DNA from: CAZDDI01 sp964504195
Lineage (GTDB): Bacteria; Chloroflexota; Anaerolineae; B4-G1; SLSP01
Assembly (NCBI GenBank): GCA_964504195.1
Contig: CAZDDI010000005.1
Location: 67,084-131,083, forward strand
DNA: 64,000 bases
Reading direction: 5' to 3'
The notes under the pieces are model-generated. The model saw only the letters and a program-made list of their open reading frames with translations. It was not told the DNA's origin and ran no database searches. Of the stretch, positions 57,359 to 64,000 are shown one piece after another. The position numbers and the translations under genes are program-made. The stretch's first letter is position 1; every line of letters begins with the position of its first letter.

Positions 57359-58339
57359 ATGCACACTGGAATTGACATCGGCTACAATGCCACCAAAGCG
57401 GTGACTGACAAGCGCCGCGCCACGTTTCCCTCAGCGGTCGGCACGCCCGACCGCGCCCGCTTCGCCCTCTCCGGGAATAACACCCCAGCCATCGTGTTGA
57501 CCGCGCCGCAATCGGTTCTGATTGGCGATGAGGCGGTGTTGCAATCGCGGTTCCTTAACCGCCGCGAAGACCGCCGTTGGATTGAAAGCGCCGAATGGCA
57601 GGCGTTGTTCCTCGCGGCTCTCACGGAACTCACTACAGGGACTCTGGTAGACGTTGAAGTAGTCACCGGCTTGCCAGTAGCCTTCTACTCCGACAAGGAG
57701 CAAGTCCACCAGCGTTTACTGGGCGAGCACCGGGCCCAACGCGAAGGCCGCCGGGGGCAATTGCTGCGCGTCACCCATGTGCGCGTCATTCCCCAGCCGT
57801 TCGGTTCGCTCCTGGCGGAAGTCCTCGATGAGCGCGGGCAAATTCAACGCGCGGACCTGGCGCAAGCCGCGGTGGGCCTGATTGACATCGGCGGCAAAAC
57901 CTGCAATCTGCTCAGCGTCAGCCGCCTGTCCGAAATTGGCCGGGAAACTGTCAGCGTCAACATCGGCGGTTGGAACCTCGTGCGCGCCGTCCGGCAATGG
58001 CTGGCGCACCAGTACCCCGGCCTGGATGATCTGCGCGACCACCAGTTAGCCGCCGCGATCCAGGCGCGCACCCTGCGCTATTACGGTGAACCCCTCCAGG
58101 ATTTCCCCACTATCGTCAATGATCTCACGGCCGACTTAGCCCGCCAAATTCTCGGCGAAGCCTCGCACCTATGGAACGGCGGCGCGTTGCTGGACGCCAT
58201 CTTGATCACCGGCGGCGGAGCGTTACTGCTGGGGGAACATATCCGGCAGCATTGGCCGCACGCGCAAGTGGTGCGGGAACCCATCTACGGCAACGCGGTT
58301 GGCTACTGGAAGTTTGCGCACCGGATTTGGGTAAAGTAA
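57359..58339 (+). CDS. parM: ParM/actin-like plasmid segregation ATPase
   Basis: 326 residues of the actin/HSP70 fold: phosphate-1 motif GIDIGYNATKAV at the N-terminus, phosphate-2 motif GLIDIGGKTCNLL (about residue 178) and adenosine motif ILITGGGALLLG near 280. This matches plasmid ParM/StbA/Alp proteins, which polymerise to push plasmid copies apart. The RHH gene 61 bases downstream is the expected DNA-binding partner. ATG 57359 follows AAGGAGG. It shows that the element is, or was, a segregating plasmid. Confidence 0.85.
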   Translation: MHTGIDIGYNATKAVTDKRRATFPSAVGTPDRARFALSGNNTPAIVLTAPQSVLIGDEAVLQSRFLNRREDRRWIESAEWQALFLAALTELTTGTLVDVEVVTGLPVAFYSDKEQVHQRLLGEHRAQREGRRGQLLRVTHVRVIPQPFGSLLAEVLDERGQIQRADLAQAAVGLIDIGGKTCNLLSVSRLSEIGRETVSVNIGGWNLVRAVRQWLAHQYPGLDDLRDHQLAAAIQARTLRYYGEPLQDFPTIVNDLTADLARQILGEASHLWNGGALLDAILITGGGALLLGEHIRQHWPHAQVVREPIYGNAVGYWKFAHRIWVK

Positions 58340-58400
58340 TACCAATTCATACGCGCAAGCGGACACAGTATGAAAAAGTATGCTGAGAAAGGACAGGAAT

Positions 58401-58676
58401 ATGTTAGTACGCCGGTCATTTAGTTTGCACACGGAACGGGACGCGGAGTTACTGGCCTGGCTGGACGGGCAGCCCAACGCCAGTGACGCTATTCGGGCCG
58501 CGCTGCGGGGGTATAGCAGCGCTTCAGCCATCACCCTTGAGGAGGTGTACAGCGCCATAAAAGGATTGGAAGCCCATATCAACAGCGGGCCGTGGTTGGC
58601 GCAGGTGGGGGCATCGCCGCGCCCGCCCGCCGAAGACCCGGACTTGGCGGCCCAATTGGATCAGTTAGGCTTGTGA
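58401..58676 (+). CDS. ParR-like ribbon-helix-helix adaptor (91 aa)
   Basis: ATG 58401 behind AAAGGACAGG. The start, RRSFSLHTERDAELLAWLDG followed by QPNASDAIRAALRGY, is typical of the small partners of ParM-type actins, which bind centromere repeats. The C-terminal 40 residues are acidic/Pro-rich and could cap the filament. Position and order (parM then parR) support the call. Confidence 0.7.
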   Translation: MLVRRSFSLHTERDAELLAWLDGQPNASDAIRAALRGYSSASAITLEEVYSAIKGLEAHINSGPWLAQVGASPRPPAEDPDLAAQLDQLGL

Positions 58677-58684
58677 AACACAAG

Positions 58685-58752
58685 GCCGGGGCTGACGCCC
58701 CGGCACAGTGGTGAGGCTCCGACTCGCTGCCCAAGCACGCGGAGACCTCACC
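58685..58752 (+). promoter_or_regulatory. Two hairpins after parR / leader of 58787
   Basis: GCCGGGGC (58685-58692)/GCCCCGGC (58697-58704) with TGAC loop, then GGTGAGGCTCCG (58710-58721) pairing with 58740-58752 except for one bulged A. The second resembles the leader family of the 5.5-31 kb region in position and size. Confidence 0.45.
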
Positions 58753-58786
58753 CCCATTATAACATACATCAAAGGGGGATTTCAAA

Positions 58787-59293
58787 ATGGATTTGCCCAT
58801 CAACCATATGCGGTTAGTAAAGACTGGCCCCAGTTTGGCCGGGCATTGGGAACGGTTGGTCGCGGCCCAGCAGCAGCGGGCGATGGTCACGCGCCTGACG
58901 CGCTTTCGCCAGACCTTGGAAGCCGGGGCCGCGCCAGATTCCTGGACGGTGTTGGATGCGCCGCTGGTCCTGGTATTAGCCGATATCTGCGATGTGCTTG
59001 AACTCACAGATGCGGAAAAGGCGCAAGTGTTGGGGACAACGGGACAAGGGGCGGTGGCTGAGGTTTTGGAAACGCAGGTCACGGTGCGCACAGAGCCATT
59101 ACTCAATGAGCGGCAAGCCCAAGCCTTGAAGTATGCGCGCCGGCATGGCACCATCAATCAAGGGGCCTACCGGGAACTCTACCCGCACTTTTCCAGTGAA
59201 ACGCTGCGATTGGATTTGGCCGACCTGGTAGCGCGCGGCTTGCTCCGCAAGCATGGCGATTGTCGCGGGACATATTACACGGCGACGGTGTGA
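58787..59293 (+). CDS. Winged-helix regulator-like protein (168 aa)
   Basis: The C-terminal third (LNERQAQALKYARRHGTINQ, then YPHFSSETLRLDLADLVARG) is a winged helix of the DeoR/RecG-C-terminal type. The N-terminal part is helical and unrecognised. It lies between parR and the serine recombinase and may control excision, replication or partition. Confidence 0.55.
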   Translation: MDLPINHMRLVKTGPSLAGHWERLVAAQQQRAMVTRLTRFRQTLEAGAAPDSWTVLDAPLVLVLADICDVLELTDAEKAQVLGTTGQGAVAEVLETQVTVRTEPLLNERQAQALKYARRHGTINQGAYRELYPHFSSETLRLDLADLVARGLLRKHGDCRGTYYTATV

Positions 59294-59322
59294 GGTGAGG
59301 AGCTGCCCGTAAAAAACAGGCT

Positions 59323-59423
59323 ATTTGTTGAGATTAGGCTTTAAACTACCTTTCATGCTCAACAAATTGGTGTTTACAGTGTGCGCTTCTTCTAGTAACG
59401 CATCAAAGCGCACATTGTAAACA
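59323..59423. repeat. Two inverted repeats upstream of the serine recombinase
   Basis: ATTTGTTGAG (59323-59332)/CTCAACAAAT (59358-59367), perfect 10 bp. TGTTTACAGTGTGCGCTT (59371-59388)/complement 59406-59423, 17 of 18 bp. The second sits 32 bases before the recombinase start and is a candidate operator or part of attP. This stretch is the only non-coding interval in the last 2.5 kb of the element. Confidence 0.6.
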
Positions 59424-59454
59424 AGATTTAATCGCTTGAAGGAGAAGATGAAAA

Positions 59455-61557
59455 ATGGAAGAACGGCGATTTGGTGGACGTTTACAACCTAAACAAGAAG
59501 ATAAAGCAGTTGATTGGGCAAATCTGGTTGAGTTGCGTAATGAAAGAATGGCTTTCATTTATCAACGATTATCTTCGCATGAACAGCTCCGACGTAGTGT
59601 ATATTCCATCAAAGGTCAAGATGCACTCGAAGATTTAGCTAAAGAACATGGATATGCACAAAAGCAAGTCTACATAGAGCGACGCGATCTTGGTATTTCA
59701 GGTACAAAAGGGCAAGAAGAACGAGAGGGTCTAGCTTATTTGATTCGTTGCATAGAGCAAAATTTGGTTGAAAGCGTATATGTGGTTCACATTTCCCGTT
59801 TGTTTCGAGATCAAACTTTAATAGATGCTTTTGCGTTTGGTGAGCTGTGCAAAAAACACGGTGTAATCATAGTCACTCCGCAGATGCGACTTAATCTCAG
59901 CGATCGTATGCATATGAGGCTCTATCGAATGGAAGTAGAGAGGGCAGCTGACGAGCTGGAATTAATGCGTTCACGGCTTGGTGGTGCTGTAAAAATAAAA
60001 GCACAACAAGGTTATTATGCTGGCGGTAGTATTCCACCGGGATATATCCTCAATGTAGATAAGCAAATAGAAATAGATGGGAAATTAGTAAATAATCCTG
60101 ATTACCACAAATTGAAAGTCTATGAACCACACGCTGCAGTAATACGCAAAATCTTTAAGCTAGCATGTATTCCAGGAATGACGGCACCACAAATCCTTCG
60201 TATACTTAAAAAAGAAGGAATAACCCTTCCCCCCTTCCCGGAAGAGATTGCCAAAGTTAGAGCCAATACGGTTTGTTTTAAAAAATCAGAAATGGATGCT
60301 GATGGCAATTGGATATTTACAGTCAGCCGTATACGCAGCATTCTTCAAAACCCTACTTACATAGGTTGGTGGATTTGGGGAAAAGAATTGGTAAAAACTG
60401 ACAATCACACTGCTATTGTCAGCGCAGAAGATTTTTTCGCAGCTCAAAATCTTTTTGACGACCGCCCTCATCGTCCAAAAAACGAATTCCCGCCGTGTGC
60501 TCTCTCCGGGTTGCTTTATTGCGGGCTTCATGACGTTCCAAATAGATTTATGTATTCAAACGCTACTAAAGTAGATAAATATGATTATGCTACTTATATG
60601 TGTCGAGATATTGCTAACGGGATTCAACATGTGGTAATTAGAGGAGATCACTTGGATCAAATCATTGGTCAAGCTGTTATCTCACAATGCAGTTATCCTG
60701 AGTTAGCAAATGAAGTTGTGGCCCGGTTGGAGGAAGAATACAAGGAAGTTAAAACACGCGCTGTGGCTCACGGTAAAGAACTTCGTCGTTTGAAACAAGA
60801 AATTGATAACTTAGAAAGCAACTACTATACTATGCGCCTTAGCGCAGAACGCGCCGAGAAAATTGAAACGATGATTCAAGAAAGACTTGCGCGATTAAAG
60901 GAATTAAGTGAATTTGAAAACACAGAAATCAATAAATTAGTAGGTACTTCAATTACTCCCGAAGAAATCCTAACCGTGAAAGAGTTCCTCACTAATCTAT
61001 CTAGTGGATGGGACTTACAACCCTCTGATATTCAAAATGCTTTTTTTCGTTTAGTACTTAAGCAAGTCACTGTTTGGCATTCACCATCTGATATTCTAGT
61101 ATGTTTAACATGGCGTACTGGGTTAGAACAATATCTTGTAATACATAAACTATATCGTGAACCGTATAGAATGTGGTCAGAAAAAGAAAGTGCTATCGTA
61201 AGGGAACATTTTCCTAATATGCCTCATGATGATTTGATGGCTTTACTTCCTGAAAGAAGTTGGCGAGAAATTCGTTCGAAGGCAGAGAGATTAAAAGTAC
61301 GAAGAGAGATTCAAGATGCAAAACCAGGAGGAGGGCGCATTTATCAATCCTGGGAGGATGAAATCATAGAAAAGCACTATCGCGGAGAGTTAAGTATGGG
61401 AGAAACTGTTGCAAAATTACCGGGTCGTACTGAAGAAGCAGTTAGATGTCGGATGCATGCATTGGGCCTAACACGAGACTTCAGCAAACTACCTGAATGG
61501 GAATGGACCGATCCGACTTTTTTCACAAAAGGACAGGATGCTGAAAGGGTAAAATGA
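59455..61557 (+). CDS. Large serine recombinase (integrase)
   Basis: 700 residues. The resolvase-type catalytic domain has IYQRLSSHEQ (Ser40 expected as nucleophile) and HISRLFRDQ. The recombinase domain follows (IPPGYILNVDKQ ... ILQNPTYIGWW), then a zinc-ribbon region and a coiled coil (ELRRLKQEIDNLESNYYTMR). The extra C-terminal ~100 residues (WREIRSKAERLKV) look like Myb/HTH repeats. It should integrate and excise the element between attP and attB without host factors. The gene is clearly more A/T-rich than its neighbours, a sign of separate origin. Its 3' end lies at the comEC junction. Confidence 0.9.
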   Translation: MEERRFGGRLQPKQEDKAVDWANLVELRNERMAFIYQRLSSHEQLRRSVYSIKGQDALEDLAKEHGYAQKQVYIERRDLGISGTKGQEEREGLAYLIRCIEQNLVESVYVVHISRLFRDQTLIDAFAFGELCKKHGVIIVTPQMRLNLSDRMHMRLYRMEVERAADELELMRSRLGGAVKIKAQQGYYAGGSIPPGYILNVDKQIEIDGKLVNNPDYHKLKVYEPHAAVIRKIFKLACIPGMTAPQILRILKKEGITLPPFPEEIAKVRANTVCFKKSEMDADGNWIFTVSRIRSILQNPTYIGWWIWGKELVKTDNHTAIVSAEDFFAAQNLFDDRPHRPKNEFPPCALSGLLYCGLHDVPNRFMYSNATKVDKYDYATYMCRDIANGIQHVVIRGDHLDQIIGQAVISQCSYPELANEVVARLEEEYKEVKTRAVAHGKELRRLKQEIDNLESNYYTMRLSAERAEKIETMIQERLARLKELSEFENTEINKLVGTSITPEEILTVKEFLTNLSSGWDLQPSDIQNAFFRLVLKQVTVWHSPSDILVCLTWRTGLEQYLVIHKLYREPYRMWSEKESAIVREHFPNMPHDDLMALLPERSWREIRSKAERLKVRREIQDAKPGGGRIYQSWEDEIIEKHYRGELSMGETVAKLPGRTEEAVRCRMHALGLTRDFSKLPEWEWTDPTFFTKGQDAERVK

Positions 61558-62794
61558 GGAAGTTGGTGAGCAACGTCACCAGCGATAGCCGCCCGAAGAC
61601 CGCGACGATGATGGGGGTGGTAGTGATTTGTGCCGCCAGCGTGACGATGAGCGCGTCGCTGAACCAGCCCACCAGCCGTTCGGCGGTCTGTTGGCTGGTG
61701 ATGCGGGTAAAGAGCGCCAGGAACAGGCGCGTAAGCGGCTCGGTGTAAAAGATAAGGCCCGCTGTGGCGGCAAAGCTCAACAGGAAGCCCACGTCCCACA
61801 GCACCCAGGGGTTGTGCAGCGACATAAGCCACGCCGCCGCCGCCAGTGAGGTCGGGCCGTGAAGCCGCCGGGCGCCCCGGCGCGCGATGATTGCCAAACT
61901 GCCCATCGCCGCAGCACGCACCACCGCTGCCGATGCGCCCACCAGCAACGTATAAACCCAAATGCCCGTGAGAGCAATCGGCAGCTCGCGCTTTTCGCCG
62001 CCGATGCGCCGCGCCAACGCCGCGAAAATCCCGGCAATAATGGTGATGTTGAAGCCGGAAATCGCTACAATATGGCTGGTTCCGGTGAGGGAAAACGCCG
62101 TGTTGAGGTCATCGGGGATGCCGCTCTCCACGCCCAAGAGAATGCCCGCGAGCAGCGCAGCTTGCGGTTCCGGCAGCATCGCCAGCAGCCGCTCCAGAGC
62201 GTAGTCCTTGAAGCGCAGCATCAGCCCGGTGAGCGGGTTGGCCTGGTTGGAGGCGCTGACCGTTATCTCGGCGCGGCGGAGCAGGGTGTGGATGTTCTGC
62301 CGTGCGAGGTAATCCTTGTAGGAGAAGGAATCGAACGCTGGCGGCTCTTCGAGCAGCCCGGTAGCCAGTATCCGGTCGCCATAGCGGATGCGTGGGTAGG
62401 GCGGTGCCTTAACCAGGACCTGCCCGTGCAACTCCAACAGCTCGCCGTCGGGGAGATGCAGCTGCTCAACGGCGACACGCAAGTTGGTGTAGGTGGGGCG
62501 GCGATCGGGTTCGCCCACCACCACGCCCTCCAACGTCGCCTGCCCAATGCCGTTGTAGGCGGCGATGTGGCGCGCATCAATGCGGGGGCGCGCCAGCCAG
62601 AAGCGCCCTGCGCCCAGTAGCAATCCCGCGCAAACCCAGGGCGACCAGCGCCAGAGGGGATGGTCGCGCCAACCCCAACCCATCACCAGCGTGATGGGCA
62701 GAGCTAGCAGCAACCACACTGGGGGAAACAAAGCAGCCTGGACAAGCAGGATTCCTGCTGCCCAGGCCGTGGTAAACACAATGAGCGGAGTCAT
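61523..62794 (-). pseudogene. comEC: comEC, N-terminal half only, interrupted by the element
   Basis: 423 residues match the N-terminus of ComEC/Rec2, the DNA-uptake channel: N-terminal membrane helices, the OB-like extracellular domain (IGQATLEGVVVGEPDRRPTY), and the competence core (TGTSHIVAISGFNITIIAGI, SLAAAAWLMS, VGFLLSFAATAGLIFYTEPL). The frame ends at NFLILPFQHPVLL inside the recombinase gene, so the remaining helices and the metallo-beta-lactamase domain are missing. Excision could restore the gene. Confidence 0.85.
61535..61562. other. Attachment junction (attL/attR) in comEC
   Basis: The recombinase reading frame (plus) and the comEC frame (minus) overlap here. ComEC-like sequence is readable up to about NFLILP on the minus strand and then runs out at a stop within the recombinase 3' end. 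The crossover core should therefore be in this interval. Confidence 0.6.
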
Positions 62795-62867
62795 TAGCGG
62801 CGCTCACAAAAGCTAGTGTCAGATTACTAAAGTGCAATACCTGTCTTTATAAGAAAACAGGCAAATT

Positions 62868-63110
62868 TCATCCCCAAACCATTTGGAGTTCCGGTATCCG
62901 CAAGACCCGTGCCTGTACAGATTCCATAATCGAATCCCGAATAAAATGACTGGCTTCTAAAATCTCGATGCCAATCATTTCCCCTTGAGCATTCAACTCA
63001 ACGGTAATGTTAGGGGCGAGCTCAAAGCTGCCGGCTTCTGGTTCATCTGAAATAACCAGATGTAGCACATCTTCTTGCTCAAAATATGTCATATTCTGTG
63101 TTTTACTCAT
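62868..63110 (-). CDS. DUF2283 protein (80 aa), antitoxin-like
   Basis: ATG 63110 chosen over the longer frame; it overlaps the preceding gene by eight bases. YFEQEDVLHLVISDEPEAGS ... ITVELNAQGEMIGIEIL is the DUF2283 pattern, a small beta-rich protein often encoded beside a toxin-like partner. Confidence 0.7.
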   Translation of the reverse strand: MSKTQNMTYFEQEDVLHLVISDEPEAGSFELAPNITVELNAQGEMIGIEILEASHFIRDSIMESVQARVLRIPELQMVWG

Positions 63111-63387
63111 GGGCAAGTCTCCCTGTCTTGAGCCGCAGATTGAGTTGCTGACGAGTTGTGGCATGAATGATAATAGGTGTAACATAACCGTGAGTGGTCT
63201 CATACGGAATCATTACCAATAAATCATCCATACGCCCCACTACAATTAGACGCTCAGTTACAGTATCAAAATAATGTTCAGTTGAATATCTCAAAATATA
63301 CTCTATCTTGTCAAGATCAAATCCTCGCAATTTGGCTCGATAGCACATATAATCTGTCCAGATTATTTCGATGGGGCGTTCCGCCAT
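63103..63387 (-). CDS. Small toxin-like partner of the DUF2283 protein (94 aa)
   Basis: RGFDLDKIEYILRYSTEHYF, RLIVVGRMDDLLVMIPYE and IIIHATTRQQLNLRLKTGRL resemble BrnT/DUF4258-type small RNase-fold proteins. Coupled to the DUF2283 gene by overlap. Toxin-antitoxin function is an inference from size, order and fold resemblance. Confidence 0.55.
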   Translation of the reverse strand: MAERPIEIIWTDYMCYRAKLRGFDLDKIEYILRYSTEHYFDTVTERLIVVGRMDDLLVMIPYETTHGYVTPIIIHATTRQQLNLRLKTGRLAHE

Positions 63388-63435
63388 TGGCAGATCTCCT
63401 CAAATCACACGGAGCTATGTTTTGCCTATCAATTG

Positions 63436-63837
63436 TCAACCGCCTAATTTTTGATAAGCCATGACAATATACGGTTTAGCGGTTTCAAAATCTTCTATGC
63501 TCTTTATTGAAATTTCAAAATCGCCTGTTCCATAATGACCTTTGCCCGTCATGTCTCTTGAAATTTTGGGTGGATCATTAATTCCTTTCGGATTCAACTT
63601 CAAATATAGCAAAACTCGCTGAGTTTGTAATTCCACACAAACAATATTCTGAGAAATTTTGTAGGCAATGTAATTCTTTTTGGGAACTTCCTGAATAGCT
63701 GAGTCTAATCCTGTAATAAACTCCTGAATAACAAAAGCTAATTCTTTGACTTCATCGCTTTTGCCTTTGAGATGCTCTTCAAACGTATAAACGCCCGTTG
63801 CTCTCGTAAGTGCGGCTTTCTTGCCAGCCGCAACCAT
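63436..63837 (-). CDS. DUF5655-containing protein, probably 5'-truncated
   Basis: 133 residues from the first ATG. NYIAYKISQNIVCVELQTQR, LYLKLNPKGI and GHYGTGDFEISIKSIEDFE match the DUF5655 domain, usually found at the C-terminus of nuclease-like proteins. In-frame sequence that still looks like protein (HLFENRFLYLEKVLSTGYSP) continues upstream to about 63970, where a stop occurs without a start. The N-terminal part is therefore missing or shifted. Confidence 0.6.
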   Translation of the reverse strand: MVAAGKKAALTRATGVYTFEEHLKGKSDEVKELAFVIQEFITGLDSAIQEVPKKNYIAYKISQNIVCVELQTQRVLLYLKLNPKGINDPPKISRDMTGKGHYGTGDFEISIKSIEDFETAKPYIVMAYQKLGG

Positions 63838-64000
63838 AACAGGATTTTTAATATTTGCTTCAGGTTGTCCCTCATTGACGGCTAGCGGGGAGTAACCTGT
63901 CGATAATACTTTTTCAAGATATAGAAAGCGGTTTTCAAAAAGATGATATGACTCCCCTGAAAAAAGGTGGCGCTAGGCATGAAATATGGTATAATATACC

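Noticed and set aside
1..64000. tRNA and rRNA genes
   Set aside because: I looked for cloverleaf-like stretches with TTC-A-A loops and for conserved rRNA segments and found none that I could support.

Overview
The window is high-GC bacterial DNA, most likely from a Chloroflexota (Anaerolineae-like) genome. That assignment is an inference from secreted proteins with Thr/Pro-rich linkers, abundant STAND ATPases with TPR repeats, and short interspersed repeats of a style I associate with that phylum. Nearly the whole window (about 1 to 61,550) reads as one large integrative, plasmid-like element. It carries its own sliding clamp, a primase-polymerase, a methyltransferase-helicase fusion, a ParM/ParR partition pair, and a large serine recombinase whose 3' end abuts a comEC gene cut off in mid-coding sequence. 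The other half of comEC is not in the window, so the left end of the element lies outside it.

Layout. 1-4.1 kb (minus): a methylase/helicase modification system with a GHKL ATPase. 4.1-5.6 kb: a gene-free, highly structured stretch with nested palindromes, a candidate small RNA and 87-bp tandem repeats interrupted by a 100-N assembly gap; it is a possible replication origin or control region. 5.6-31.8 kb (plus): about 40 mostly small unknown genes in short translationally coupled blocks, with PrimPol, DnaN, two dsRBD-less RNase III proteins, DNA methylases, a SWIM protein and zinc-ribbon proteins. It ends at a terminator and the 3' scrap of a tyrosine integrase. 32-45 kb (minus): a nitrilase gene and a cluster of NLR-like proteins (NACHT, NB-ARC/TPR, LRR-ROC, EAD adaptor) with a small membrane-targeting effector. 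Five of these proteins share one ~20-residue motif that resembles bacterial amyloid-signalling (RHIM/BASS-like) motifs. 45-52 kb (plus): small paralogous proteins around a macrodomain-like protein, then three exported proteins including a thermonuclease and a PLD/lamin-tail/PKD protein. 52-56.6 kb (minus): a Pr6Pr membrane protein, a broken esterase, an alpha/beta hydrolase and another STAND ATPase. 56.8-61.5 kb (plus): a leaderless HTH gene, parM/parR, a wHTH protein and the serine recombinase. 61.5-64 kb (minus): truncated comEC, a DUF2283/toxin-like pair and a DUF5655 fragment.

Two signals stand out. The first is a family of about 16 RNA leaders, one in front of nearly every gene block between 5.5 and 31 kb. 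Each has the pairing order x-Y-x'-Y', the topology of an H-type pseudoknot or two-state switch, with almost no sequence in common between copies. The same element encodes two unusual RNase III proteins. The second is the NLR cluster, in which sensors and a Bell-like effector share the motif at N-terminal, internal or C-terminal positions, as expected if they signal by templated amyloid assembly. Both interpretations are inferences; the pairings and motifs are directly visible.
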